DNA from: Thuidium tamariscinum
Taxonomy: Eukaryota > Streptophyta > Bryopsida > Hypnales > Thuidiaceae
Length of the DNA: 64,000 nt
Direction: 5' to 3'
Assembly (NCBI GenBank): GCA_947034885.2
Contig: OX344751.2
Coordinates: 38,221,082 to 38,285,081 of the forward strand
The notes under the pieces are model-generated. The model did no database searches. It was not told where the DNA came from and saw only the letters and a program-made list of their open reading frames with translations. A program made the position numbers and the translations under genes. Of the stretch, positions 1 through 11,510 are shown piece after piece (positions within the stretch are counted from its first letter, which is position 1; every line of letters starts with the position of its first letter).

Positions 1-1163
1 TTTGACAAGCTCTACCTTTGGGCCCCCCAACCTAGTTAGGAAACTCGACGATAACGGGGGGGTAATGTTATGAATCCTATTCAGTTGTAACAAATAGACT
101 TAGATGGTTATGGGGGCAAGGATGCTTGGGATGAGTTACAATGGTTATGGGATGAGTGAAGCCTCTTCGTACTCTTTAAGGCTTGCATGGGGAGGTTTGT
201 CCCTTAAATGGTATTTTGTAATGCAAAGAAATGATTTAGTCCAATATTGTTGCCAGAATTGCTATGAATTAAGTTTGTGCTTGTACTGTGTCTTGATTGC
301 ATCAGAAAACCTGGGTTTGATGGTTGCAAGATGGAGTTGCAATTGGAGTATCGGCTGTGGAGTTACTAATCTATAACATATAGTTATAGGATACAAATTT
401 TATAAATTTTTTTACTAAATCTTATTTATTTACTTAGGCCCTTATGATCCTCATTGTAGCACAAAGGACAGGGACTTAATAGACTTTTTTCAAATTTATT
501 TTGCAAACAATAACAAAAATTCTCTCCTTCATTTGTATACTAATTGAAAGTCAAATGACCCTTCAAAGTAAGCAAATTTTTTCTAATACAGTCAAAAGGC
601 CAACAATTGTTGTCAACTTCTTTATAAGAGCAATCCCATGTCCAATCCCTCAAGTAGGAGTGCAAAGTGCCAATTAAGAAGGGTCTTGCATGGATTGCCG
701 ACATAGCAAGATCTTCTATGTTTTAGCTACCCCATGCCTGCACTTTAATGCCACTCACTGAGCACATCTTACATGTATTTCAACACATGTTACAAGGAAC
801 TACCACTGTGTGCCTAGGTGAGGAGCCTTAGTAGGACTCAACTTCAACAGGTTGAGGTGAACAAGGTTTGGATGAGTTGCTAATGGTCAGACATTCCCTT
901 GAAATGTGCCATAAATGAAGAATAAAGGGGATAGCGTAGTACTCTCAAGCCCCACAATTTTCTAGTGCCTTTATTATTTTCTAGCGTGGGAGGGTTGTTT
1001 TTTTGGCTTGGTGTGTTTGGTATAGGATAGTGCCAGAGCCTTACCTTGCAACATTAACGTGTACATGGCTTTTGAAGTGCAAGCATTGGGATGCTCTAAG
1101 GCTTGGCATGAGGGCCCAATTAGTACTAGTTTTGGATTTCTATTCCAATTTATAATTGAAGAA
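1..1163. other. intergenic, nothing recognised
   Basis: AT-rich DNA with only short open frames. The longest (104-376, plus strand) has no recognisable motif and its composition looks non-coding. I see no gene, RNA or transposon boundary here. Confidence 0.6.
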
Positions 1164-1165
1164 TA

Positions 1166-1923
1166 CTCCCTCTGTCCCACTAAAAAGCTCCAAATCAAGT
1201 AGAATTTTTGTTCCACTAAAAAGCTCCATTTTTTTATTTCAACCATTTAGTAAGTGTTTGTTGCATTGAACAACCTTGTTCATGCAAGTATAACAATCTT
1301 GGAGCATTCCTTTGGCCTTGCAAGCTTTGTCTCGCCTATATAAGGCACTTTGTACTAATTGCTTCAAAACATAGCAATGTTGACAATGCATTTAGTGATC
1401 ACTTTGGTGCTATAAAAATTTGATCATAAAATGAGCTGATATTTTTTTTTAATATTTAGGTTGGAGAACATATTTCTAAGATTCCATTGTTGCGACCACA
1501 TTTTAAAACATTTAAAATAATAGAGCTGGCAGCGAAAACAAAATGTGCTCAAATACACTAGAAGAAAACTGTGTTGGAAATCTGCGAAACGCGTGGGCTG
1601 AAATTCGTTGAGTTCCACGTTTCTAACGCAAAAATCTGCGTTGGAATGCATTCCAACGCAGATTTTTGCGTTAGAAACGTGGAACTCAACGAATTTCAGC
1701 CCACGCGTTTCGCAGATTTCCAACACAGTTTTCTTCTAGTGATACCACACTTTCCACATGAATTTTGGATGCCTAAACAACAACACCTAAGCTAAAGATT
1801 TTGCATAGATCCAAGGGATGGTTTACTTGTTCTTGAATACATGTATTTGTGGCACTAAGATTGAAATTATAGTTAATCCTTCAAAAGGAATGCTTTTGAA
1901 GCTTTTTAGTGGGATGGAGGTAG
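1166..1923. mobile_element. Stowaway/mariner-like TIR element (TA target site)
   Basis: The left end begins CTCCCTCTGTCCCACTAAAA and the right end, read on the minus strand, begins CTACCTCCATCCCACTAAAA. Both continue into AAGC and are flanked by TA (1164-1165 and 1924-1925). The CTCCCTCYGTCC terminus with a TA duplication is the established signature of plant Stowaway/mariner MITEs. A second copy of the subterminal motif TTCCACTAAAAAGCTCC lies at about 1211. No transposase is visible. A CACTA palindrome (1556-1741) is nested inside; without it and one TSD copy the element is about 570 bp. Confidence 0.85.
1556..1741. mobile_element. CACTA foldback MITE, perfect 186-bp palindrome
   Basis: The element begins CACTAGAAGAAAACTGTG and ends in its exact reverse complement. 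I compared the arms base by base: the two 93-bp halves are perfect reverse complements about a centre between 1648 and 1649, with no loop. The 3-bp duplication ATA flanks it (1553-1555 and 1742-1744). CACTA ends with a 3-bp TSD define the En/Spm (CACTA) superfamily. Because of the palindrome, the same 50-odd-residue peptide can be read on both strands; this is not a gene. Perfect arms imply a very recent insertion or recent formation. Confidence 0.95.
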
Positions 1924-1925
1924 TA

Positions 1926-2476
1926 GAATAGAAGGAATTTGAGCTCTTTAGAATATAAATGTGAAATTATGAACTTGATAATGTAAAAGTACAGCCTCAT
2001 TATGAGAAATAATGAGTTAAACTTTGGGAGAAGCAAGGGCTATTATTTCTTGTATTGAGGCTCTATTTTTGCATTATTAGACATAACCTCAATGTTGGAT
2101 GGTTGAATCTTGGTCAACTATGCTCAATAAAGATTTTAGAAAGAATGACATTCTAAAGGTAAAACAACCTCACTATGGAAAAGAACATATAGAGCTTTAT
2201 CCAATAGGAAGCTTCCATCAAGCTAGAATTGGAATCCATTGAAGTTATTGTTTTTTTAATTTTGACCATTAAGGTGAGTTAAACCCTATTGAAATGTGTG
2301 GAGTTAGATGCACCTTTCCAAAATTGCATGGTATAGTAATATTATTTTATGTGATGTTTTACTCAAAAGCAATACAAATCTATTTGAGGATATATTAGGC
2401 AATATATTCTACCATTTTAAAGGATGAAATTTTAAATTTGCCACATATTCTAAAGACATTATTACTCTTTTTTATA
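1926..2476. other. intergenic, nothing recognised
   Basis: AT-rich sequence with no open frame of note. I see no gene, RNA or bounded repeat here. Confidence 0.5.
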
Positions 2477-2480
2477 TTAA

Positions 2481-2918
2481 CCCTTTAAGAAACATTATAA
2501 GCTTGATAGGCATTTCGAAAGTCAAATTTGAATTCTTCACATAGTTTTTGGTTTTGAATGTTTTTAAGCTTAACAAATAAAATAAAACTCCAATAATCTA
2601 CTTTCAATTCCATTTTTTTTTTTCAAAATTGTTAAAATTGCAATTTTTGTGACTCATTGAAGATAGTATCTTGAAAGCTCAAAATACACTACTTTTGAAC
2701 TTACTCTTTGAAATTTCTCTTAGTGTGAGTTCAAAAAACACACTAATTACACCATGATGTTTGACACTATTCAATTAGGTGTTTTTAAATATGAAAAAAA
2801 TGTGAAAAATTTTAGTCATTATTTCTACATGTAAAAATTATATTTTTTGAAATGTGTATTCTAATGAAGAAGTCTAATGAAGTTTGATCAAACATGTATA
2901 TGAAATTTCCTTTAAGGG
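2481..2918. mobile_element. TTAA-flanked element with CCCTTTAAG ends (piggyBac-like MITE candidate)
   Basis: TTAA at 2477-2480 is followed by CCCTTTAAGAAAC. The right end read on the minus strand is TTAA (2919-2922) followed by CCCTTAAAGGAAATTTC. A TTAA target site followed by C-rich ends is the piggyBac signature. Here the inverted similarity is short and the inside is AT-rich non-coding, so chance pairing is possible. The same TTAA/CCC arrangement occurs at 24233-29393 and 37865-38806. Confidence 0.4.
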
Positions 2919-2999
2919 TTAATGTACATTCATTTGGATGACTAATCAAAGTTTTGTCGACAATTTGCATGTTTTATCATTTATCCATACCTTACATTA

Positions 3000-3258
3000 G
3001 AGGGGATTTGAGGCCTCCAAAGGGTTGTTTCGGGGCTGTTCCCGTAATTGTTGGCCGCTACCAATCCATCATTTATTCAAAAAAAAAATTAAAAGAAAAA
3101 ATTGGGTCCTGAAATATGAAAAAAAAAATTATTTTTCAAAAAAATAAAATTTAATGATGTGGCACTCTCTTGAACACGTAGTATTCCTGTTCACGTGGTA
3201 GAAACTATGTTCCCGCAGTCCGGGAATCTATAGTCTTCCAATGGCCTCAAATTTCTCC
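3000..3258. mobile_element. TA-flanked MITE, family A copy 1
   Basis: Left end GAGGGGATTTGAGGCC; right end read on the minus strand GGAGAAATTTGAGGCC; TA on both sides (2998-2999, 3259-3260). The inside has a CACGTGG-type stretch and a GTTCCCGCAGTCCGGGAA segment. Copies with similar ends lie at 22266-22619 and 34979-35310. The TA duplication points to a Tc1/mariner-mobilised MITE. Confidence 0.65.
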
Positions 3259-3260
3259 TA

Positions 3261-3847
3261 ATGAGTTAGTTAGTTTTTTAAAAGTTAGTTTTGATCGTTT
3301 AATTTGTAGTAGTGAGATCTTTTAGATCATATGTCTTCTAGCCAATTAGTCATGTTCTTAGTACCATTGGAAAGCTCTCAACAAGGAAGGATGCATGGAC
3401 TTTTTTTGTAGTGTTCCAACTTATGGTAAAAAATGTTGAATTCCAAAGATTTATTGAATTAAAAAATTAGAAAATTATTTTTATTTTTATGTTAGGTGTA
3501 GCAATGGTACAAGGCACTCTAAAGTAGTGTGCTCCAAAAGTAACCTTTTAAAAGTTGACTACATTTAAAGATAAGAAAAACTCCATAAAACAATTTTTAG
3601 TAAATTTTCATAGGATGAAAAATGGAATAGGCATCCAACTTAAGTTGTTTTATATATTTTTTTGAAGTTGAAATGTAAAGGTCATTGACCCCTTCTTGAA
3701 ACAAATATTATTGGTACATTAGAAGTAGTGACACCTTTGCAAAAAAAGTTCTCTAAAGAATGAGTAAAACAAGGAGCCAATTGGGAGCTTGAATTCTTGG
3801 AGAAGGTGTGACACCGTTTTTACATGAGTGTAGAATAGAAATAGAGA
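3261..3847. repeat. dispersed repeat, copy 1 (about 3300-3540)
   Basis: About 240 bp centred on 3300-3540 aligns in the same orientation with 59340-59600; both contain GGATGCATGGACTTT and GTAGCAATGG. A weaker match lies at 45510-45640 (GAGATCTTTGAACCATGTGTC). No terminal repeats or coding sequence are visible, so the class is unknown. Confidence 0.5.
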
Positions 3848-4453
3848 ATGGAGTTGAAGGCACTCAAAGTTGAGGAAAAAGTACTATTGATCGTCTCTCT
3901 CCCTTTGTATATACTTATATTCTTCAATGTTAATGGCAATGTAACACAAGGAACCAACAAAACTTGCAACAAGGAGGTGATAAGCAAGGATGGAAGAATA
4001 TTCTTCTCTTATGAAGAATTATCCACATCCATTATTCATTTCCAAAGGAGAATAACAAGGATAGATACACTTTCTTTGCTTATTGAAAATTCTCCTATGT
4101 ATGGAGATGCGGTGGATTTGAATTGGCTTTTTGTTGATTCTCCAATCCTTTGTCTAAAAAGAGTTCTTTGTATCCATAACTCTCCTCCAAAAGTGAATAA
4201 TGGATGTAAAGAACTTTTCACAGATGAAAAATATTCTATTGCCTTTATTTTTCACCTCTTTACTATTCTTTTGTTGATTCCTTGTGTTATTCTCTATTGC
4301 TTTAGAATAACTTTCAGTGTCTACTCACAAATTTTCCATTTCCATTCTTTCATTTGCTCTAAAGGAGGTTATACCTTTAGGAATTTAAGTTTGCCAATGG
4401 CTCCTCATATATTTAATTCTTTAGAGAATTTGCAAGCGGTGAAGAAGGCATGA
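3848..4453 (+). CDS. unrecognised 201-residue ORF with two membrane segments
   Basis: I do not recognise this protein. It starts ATGGAGTTG and has a hydrophobic stretch near the N-terminus (about residues 13-28, LLIVSLPLYILIFFNV). A central Cys-containing region (residues about 40-125) follows, then a second strongly hydrophobic segment (about residues 129-152, IAFIFHLFTILLLIPCVILY). The stop codon lies only 4 bp before the left LTR of the retrotransposon, whose TSD overlaps the stop. An original longer or spliced gene could therefore have been cut by the insertion. A 201-codon frame is long for this AT-rich DNA but could still be chance. There is no obvious promoter or homologue. Confidence 0.25.
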   Translation: MELKALKVEEKVLLIVSLPLYILIFFNVNGNVTQGTNKTCNKEVISKDGRIFFSYEELSTSIIHFQRRITRIDTLSLLIENSPMYGDAVDLNWLFVDSPILCLKRVLCIHNSPPKVNNGCKELFTDEKYSIAFIFHLFTILLLIPCVILYCFRITFSVYSQIFHFHSFICSKGGYTFRNLSLPMAPHIFNSLENLQAVKKA

Positions 4454-4457
4454 CTAT

Positions 4458-4673
4458 TGTTGAGTATAATAAATGAAACAAAAACTCAAAGTACAAACAC
4501 CAAAAAATGCAAGAGAAAAATACACATGTTAACATTGAAGAATAAAAGTACATACAAAGGGAGAGAGACAATCAATAGTACTCTCTTTCTATTGTCTAAG
4601 AAATACTTTGTTGACTAATCCACCATGCTTTGTGGGGAGCATTTACACTACGGTTTGCAATTGATTCTTAACA
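4458..4673 (-). repeat. 3' LTR of the Copia element
   Basis: 216 bp, TGTTGAGTATAATAAATGAA to TTGATTCTTAACA on the plus strand. It aligns end to end with 13594-13807. Confidence 0.95.
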
Positions 4674-4739
4674 CTCTTCCTCGCTAGACATAAAGATAAA
4701 ATAAAAATTATACAAGCTGGTCAATGAAGGATATAAGAT

Positions 4740-4925
4740 CAATTGAATTCGAAATACGGTCACCAAGTCATGGACTTAGTCAGCTGGTTTCATACGTCAA
4801 TGGTCAACCAAATAGTTTGCAGTTCGACCCCATTGGTTGCGTTAATTGGTTCAAGGACCCATAACTTGGCATACTAATGAGGTAGGAATAACAACCGATC
4901 CGCTATCCCACCCTTGAGTTGTGAT
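4740..4925 (+). repeat. possible tRNA-derived SINE-like segment
   Basis: Contains ACTTAGTCAGCTGGTTTC, resembling a pol III A box (TRGYNNANNGG), and about 45 bp later CAGTTCGACCCC, resembling a B box. There is no clear poly(A) tail or target duplication. It may simply be part of the retrotransposon 3' untranslated region. Confidence 0.2.
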
Positions 4926-5586
4926 GTGACAAGATGCAAGACACTTCAAGATGATAACAAACTCTAGCATTGAACTCCAAATCGTGGTTCTTACCACGAC
5001 TCGACCTTTTTCTATTTGAAAATTTTTGCAAAAATTTACAATTGTTGCCTCATCAAAACCTTATCTGGAAAAACCTTGATATATTCAAGAATACAACCAT
5101 AGATAAAGGAAAAAGAGTACAACGCCTTCATCAATCCATTCTCATAGTAAAATCCAGTGGGAAAAATCTATGAAAGGAAATTAAAAAGGTCAATAAACTT
5201 CATAAATTTTTTTTATTAAATTTCTTGTTCCAAACTATTAAGTTGCCATATTTCAATGCCATGGATAAATTGACGATGGATAGTTTATGGAAGAGCCTTG
5301 GTAAAAAGATCAACAAGATTATTTGCTAATGCAATTTTCTTAATTTCAAGTGCTTTGTCTATAATCAAATCATTGGTAAAGGTGAAATATTTTGGATCAA
5401 TATGTTTTGTGCAATCACATTTAATAAAACCTACTTGCATTTGAGTAACACAAGCACTATTGTCTTTATTTGAAACTATTAGATAGTTATCATAATATAA
5501 TTTACAATTTGTTCAAATGAACTTGTCAATCGATCTCAACCACATACATTTGCAAGATGCTTCATGTAAAACAATAATGTTTGCAT

Positions 5587-5826
5587 GGCACGGTTGCTAG
5601 TATGTGAGCATAGAAGTGTGAGCTTGTGAGCCTCAAAGATGATATATTTCTAGTATAGATGCTTAAACTATAGAAACCTTCTATGATAAGAGTGTATTCA
5701 TACTATAGGTACCTATATTATAGGCATTTTTACTACAAACACCTTCAAAGGTGGTAGTATATCTACTTATATACATATTAGAAGCTCACATGCTCGCATG
5801 TTCACGCTCACAAGCTAGCATCGTTG
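5587..5826. mobile_element. hAT-like MITE in the Copia RNase H region
   Basis: The 8-bp duplication GTTTGCAT flanks the element (5579-5586 and 5827-5834). Ends are (GG)CACGGTTGCTAG and, on the minus strand, CAACGATGCTAGCTTGTGAG, followed by imperfect inverted repeats rich in GTGAGC. An 8-bp TSD with CA-beginning TIRs fits hAT. Removing it rejoins the RNase H reading SSNYAN + IIVLHEAS, independent proof of the insertion boundaries. Confidence 0.8.
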
Positions 5827-5964
5827 GTTTGCATAGTTAGATGATGTTGTAGTGATAGTTTGTTCTACCAATTTTCAAGATATTGCAGCTCCATGTCACA
5901 AGAAAACATAGACTATTTGAGATTTAGATGTTGCAGGATCAAATCTATATTCTACATCAGCATA

Positions 5965-6995
5965 CACTAAAAGAAAAATGTATCCGCTGCAATCGGCTAC
6001 AATGCAAGTACATGTCATATGCAATTGTTGTGCAACTACAACCCTCTATATTTGCACCAAATCGACATTTGCATTGTTGTAGTTGCAAAGTAGTCACAAA
6101 GTAGTTGCAAAATGAAGTTTAGAATTTATGGGAATGAAAAAAAAAGAATTGTAAGGTATTCTACATCCAATATTTATTACAGTTGTTGACTAGTATGTGT
6201 GCAAGGTGCAACTACTATACAACTTCTTCTGCATTTGTATGATTTTTTTGCGATTGTGCAACTACTATGCAACTGTATGACTACCGTGCAACTACAATGC
6301 AACTATATCACTAGTTGTCAACTATTGTGCAACTAGCATTCAAATAGTTTTCAACTATCCTACAATTTGTTTTCAACTATCATGCAACTAAAACTCGACT
6401 AGTAAACAAATACGTTACAACTAAGAAACAATTTGTATATAAAAAGGAAACAACTAGGATTAAGTCTCATATCAATTATCCCATATCAATTATTAGGAGG
6501 ATTATCATAAGTTATAGCATTCTTGTATAATGAATTCTAATAATGAAAATCTATAATATTTCTATATTTTGTAAATTTCTACAACTTGTAAAATTTTCTA
6601 AAGTAGTAAAATCTATCAATATAAATATTTGGATTGCTAATCTAAAAAAGAGGATAGATTAAAAATTTTGAAATCTACAAATCATTGAGATTAAAATTTT
6701 GAAATTTACAAATAATCTACTTGCAAGCTTGTTGCAAACTAGTTGTAAACCAATTGCAAACTAGTTGCAAACGAGTCATGGCAATCAAGTTCCACATCAA
6801 GAACCATGCTGGAAGAGTTAATCAATGAAGTTCTACAGAGCCTATTGGATAAGAAATAATTTTGCCATATTTTGCAACTAGCTTGCAATTATTGCAACTT
6901 GTCCATTGCAACTACAGTCTCTAAATTGTCATCTAGTTGCAAATATCCGATGCAACTACAAAACTAGTTGCAAAACTCCTTGTTTTCTTCTAATG
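5965..6995. mobile_element. non-autonomous CACTA element in the Copia RNase H region
   Basis: Left end CACTAAAAGAAAAATG; right end read on the minus strand CATTAGAAGAAAACAAGG; 3-bp duplication ATA on both sides (5962-5964, 6996-6998). Both subterminal regions are packed with the motif TTGCAACTA/TAGTTGCAA (roughly 6000-6410 and 6720-6980), as expected for the transposase-binding subterminal repeats of CACTA elements. No transposase ORF is present. The insertion splits the retrotransposon RNase H domain just before ADVEYRFDP. Confidence 0.88.
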
Positions 6996-9900
6996 ATATT
7001 TAATTAATGTTGGATCAAGTGATTGCGTATAGTATAGTCTTAAATCTTTAGTTTCTTTCAAATAATAGAAAAAGTGTTGATGCCATTCCAATGTCAAAGT
7101 GTAGGTCGAGCACTATGCTTTAAAAGAACACTAACTGCAAATGAAATATTAGGTCTTGTAGATGTAGCCAAGTATAAAAGTGCTTTGATCGTAATGAGAT
7201 AGTTTTCACTCAATGTTTCCTCCTCCTCTTTGTAAGGACGATAAAGTTCTTTACCTTCAGAACTGCAACCTACCATAAGTGTTGACAGAGAATGTCCATC
7301 AAGCATGTTGAATCTTTTTAAGATTCGGTTGACGTATGTTGTTTGAGAAAAAAAATACTATCATCTTTCAAATGATGAACTTATAAACCAATACAAAAAG
7401 TAGTATTGCCAAATAACTTCATTTCAAACTCTTGAATAAGTAGTTGAATAGTTGCAGTTAATGCAAATTTGATACCCACAAGGTTTAAATCATCAACGTA
7501 AACTGTAATGATGACAAAACCATTTTTGTCCCGTTTAATAAAGAGACATAAATATAATGGATAATTAATAAAGTGATTTGCAATAAGAAATGGCTGTAAT
7601 TGTTGGTACTACATGCATTTAGATTATTTAAGATCATATAGTGCACGTTGTAATTTAATGCCACGATGTTTGCTTGGAATAATGGCACTTGGAACTATAG
7701 ATTCAAGGCCAGACGGAACTTATATATATATATCACTATGAAGTGAGCCGTATAAATAAGTGATAACTACATTCATAAGTATCATCTCAAGGATGGTGTG
7801 TACTACTATTCCAAGGAGATATAAAAAAGTAATAGTCTCCATAACTAGTGAATATGTGATATTTTTAATCAATGCCAAATTTTTGTGTATATCTTTAAGC
7901 AACAAGACAAACTTTGTAGCAAATAGTCTGACTTTTTTCATTTTGTTTGCGTACAAAGACCAATTTGTATCCAAGAGGTCGTGAATTGAGATTATCCATG
8001 ATAAAGCCAAAGACTTGTTGTTTTTTCAAAGAAGCAAACTCCTCCTCAATAGCAACTTTTCACTTGAGTCAATCAGAGCGACGCATCACATCTTCAATAA
8101 TACATGGTTCGGGATCATCTTTTTTGCAAAAAAGATTTTTTACAATCATAGAATTGAATGTTTCATCTATATCAATACTTGTTCTATCCCATACATCATC
8201 GGTACCATAGTACATCACAAATAATTCTATATTTAAATTAGACATTAATTTTTTAGAAGTAAACGGATGAATAAAATTGGAAGTGGTTGTTGTAGGTAGA
8301 GAAGGATTAACAACATCAACAATAGTTTTGCGTTTGTATAGTTGTTTATCTGCTCTATAAGTTCGTTTTGCCTATAGATTGAGGAGTAACAATGGTTGTA
8401 ACTTCCGGTATAAAAACTCGAGTAGGAAGATTTCGAGCCTCATTCAATGGAGTTTTAGTGATCTTTGGAGCATCATTAAAGCTTTTAGGTGTCTAGTCCA
8501 CAATCTTTTGCAAATGTAAAATTTTAGCAACTTCGTTTTCAGTCTTTGATATAAACATTTGAGGTGCTCAAAAAGTAAGACTAGTAGAAGTTTCTTGAAT
8601 AGATTCTCCTCTTAAAAATGAAAATACATTTTCTTCAAATTAATAGTTAGGAAAGCGTGCAAGGAATAATGCACTAGTAGAAAGGTAGATATAACGAAGA
8701 ATGCTTGAAGAGTTAAATCCAACATAGATATCTTTTTAGCGATGAGCGTCAATAGTATGACATTGACGTTTTGCAATTGGAACCCAAATACGGCATTCAA
8801 ATACAAATAAATGAGAAACATTTAGGACATATCTTAAAAAAACTCTTGTGAAGAAGCAATCTTCACAAATAAAAGACAAAGTTGAATCAAAGCTGTAGCA
8901 TGTAGAACTGCATGTCCCTACATGTATGCGTGCAAATTGACTTGTAAAAGTAAAGGTCTTGTGATAAGCTAGATTTTCTTGATAAAAAACTCTGCTAATC
9001 CATTTTGAGCATGTTCATATGGAACTGAATATGTCAAATCAATCCCATTGGCAATACAATAATCTTCGAAAGATTTGAATCAAAATTCTTAAGCATTATT
9101 CATTTAAAGAGTTTTGATTGGATAATCAAAAAAATGGGCCTTGAATTGGATAAGCATTGAAAATAAATTGATAAAAGCCAAATTTCGAGTTGAAAGTAGA
9201 GAAACATAAGATTGTCTATCTAAGGTATCAACCAAAACCAAAAAAATATTGAAATGGTCCAGACATAGGTGTTCTAGGATCACAAATATCACCACGTAGC
9301 CTCGAAAACATTGGTGGTAATTCACTAGGTGGATTTTATAGAGATAGTCTAGTAATCAATTTGCCTTGTATACATGCTTGACATAGTATCATGGAATTTA
9401 CATCAGCTGGCTATAAATTATGACCAAGAACACATGAAATTTTTTTACGAAATAAAGTAGAGCTTGGATGACCTAGTCTTTTATGCCACAGTGAAATTTT
9501 ATTATTATTTAAAAGTAAAACAAAAATAAATACATTTGGTGGTCGGATTGGAATCCGATATAAGCCACTTACTGCAACCAAGGTTGTTTCCACTACTTTA
9601 TTATTTTGTATAAAAACCAGAGCTTCTCGCCTATCTAGAATTTTAGTCAAGAGATGAAAATCATTGGTGTGGATATCTCAATAGCTGATTAGACTTCAAG
9701 GCACAAAGGGAGAAAACATAACATGAATGCATGTTATGGTTGTGCCTTCAAGCAAAATCACTTTTGCAGGTCCTTCCTAGAAACAAATGCATTTGATCCA
9801 GCCATAGTTATTAAATTTATGGTTTGCCAAGTTGAAAGATTATCAACATCAAAAAATTGTTTATTCTGTAAAATAATATGTGTAGTTGTAAAGTCAAGGA

Positions 9901-10960
9901 GTGTATCATAAGACTTAGCAGTGGAGGTATCCTCACTCCTCAGCAACATGTATTTCAAAGTCTTTAACTCCAAACGGGTCCATTGACGCATCTATAGTAT
10001 GGGTTTCACAACTGTGAGTTCAAAGTTTCTTGTTTTTTTGATATATCTTGACAAAATAGTCTAATGTACGACAAACATTTGTCAAATGGCCAACTCTACT
10101 AGATTTGTAGCAAGTACGCGTTTTTGACTAATGCTTACTATGGTTTTGATTAGAAGAATTAGTATTCTTCTTTTGTGTATGATTATGACTACTTAATTGT
10201 TTATAACGATGTTTCTTAAATTTGTGTGTCTTAGATTTGACATGAAAAACTTTGACAATATAAGCTTCAAGAACTATAGTCCCAATGGGGCGAGCCTCTA
10301 GATTGCGCAAAAAAATCTCATTTTGTTTTTCAGCAAGAAGTAATATAGATATGAGATCTAAGCGATTCTCAAATTTTATGTTTCTATACTGTTGGGCAAG
10401 TACAACAGAAATTGGTAGAAATATTGAGAGAGTTTCTTCAATCATTTTCTGTTAGGTAATAGAGTGACTACACAATTGTAATTGTGATATGATACAATAC
10501 AATTCATTGTTAAGAGTAACAAGTGTTGAAAAATCCAACACTTGAAAATGGGTCCAATCGTAGATAGCCCTAGGAAAGAACATGATTTTCTGATAGTCAA
10601 AATGAGATATGAGCTTTTGCCAAAGCTCATATGGTTTTTCTATCTCTAAATATTGATGTTGTAAAGAAGGTACAACATGACGACGAAGCAAAAATAATGC
10701 TTTCCAAAAAATGGCAATTGAAACAATGGCTACAAGAACACTGATATTCTCAATAAAGCTTATGGCAACAAAAGTAGTGGGGCATTTATAGTGAGAATAA
10801 TGTCAAAAACAATAGCGTTTGATAATTGCTCCACAAATATATGTGCTTTGATAGTCTTCGGCCATATTAAATAATTGCTCCCATCCGCTACAAGTTGTAG
10901 AAAAAGAAGAGGCTAAAGTCATGGTGGCTTAATAATAGTAGCAGCCGCCGGAATAGTTGT

Positions 10961-11510
10961 AGAAGTAGCAACATAAAAAGTTGAAGTAATTATGATGATA
11001 GGGTAGAAAAATGACTAAGGAAAAATTAGGGTTTTGAATAGAGGATAAAGATAAAATTTAATTAAAAAAATTAAAAATTAAAAATTAAAAGATAAAAAGG
11101 ATACAAGTAAAAATATAAAATGATTAAAAAATAAAATACATATAAAGATAAAGATGTAAATAAAAATAAAGATAAAGATAATGATAATATCTATATTTTA
11201 TTTATTTATTTACAAAAAAAATTTAATTAAAAACTAAAAACTAAAAACTAAAATTCAAAGGTCAATAAAAAATAAATTAAAAATTAAAAAAAATTGGAGT
11301 TTGAAGTAAAGGCTTGCAAGTGTTGTTAAGAAGTGAGATGAAACGAAGCTTGCAATTTGAAAGGGAAAGTAATGAAGAGAAGCTATGTAAGAAAGAAATT
11401 AAAAATTTTAAAAATGATGAAAAGGCAAGGCTGGAAGAAGGCTTGGAAGTGGGGAGAGTCGGAGTCTGGACTGGTGAGGACGACTGAGCCAAGGGGGGGG
11501 GGCTCGTACA
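10961..11510. other. Copia leader, A-rich part
   Basis: Untranslated leader of the retrotransposon (minus-strand element). It contains long A- and AAAT-rich runs and a purine-rich stretch ending in a 10-G run at 11493-11502. I see no gene. Confidence 0.6.

Larger units (their letters stand above)
5215..10960 (-). pseudogene. Copia gag-pol polyprotein, inactive
   Basis: Many stops and frameshifts, but every Copia domain can be traced in order on the minus strand. Gag: about 10950-10130 (RRHVVPSLQHQYLEIEKPYE). Zinc knuckle near 10080-10120: C-Y-K-S...GH...C, the second Cys replaced by Ser. Protease region near 9850: LLDFTTTHI where DSG is expected. GAG-pre-integrase: 9650-9411 (LWHKRLGHPS). 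Integrase core: 9325-9104 (FLVLVDTLDRQSYVSLLSTR). RT: 8010-7094, with LYGSLHSDIYI and the C-terminal LATSTRPNISFAVSVL. RNase H and tail: 7090-5215, including ADVEYRFDP, SSNYAN/IIVLHEAS and LVDLFTKALP. The RNase H region is interrupted by the CACTA element and by the hAT-like MITE; removing each insert with one TSD restores collinearity. Confidence 0.9.

Noticed and set aside
1424..1795. Two ORFs of identical sequence on opposite strands
   Set aside because: They are the two readings of one perfect palindrome, not paralogous genes.
6000..6410. CRISPR-like or satellite array of GCAACTA units
   Set aside because: Irregular spacing, both orientations, and clear CACTA ends with a TSD; these are subterminal repeats of a transposon in a eukaryote.
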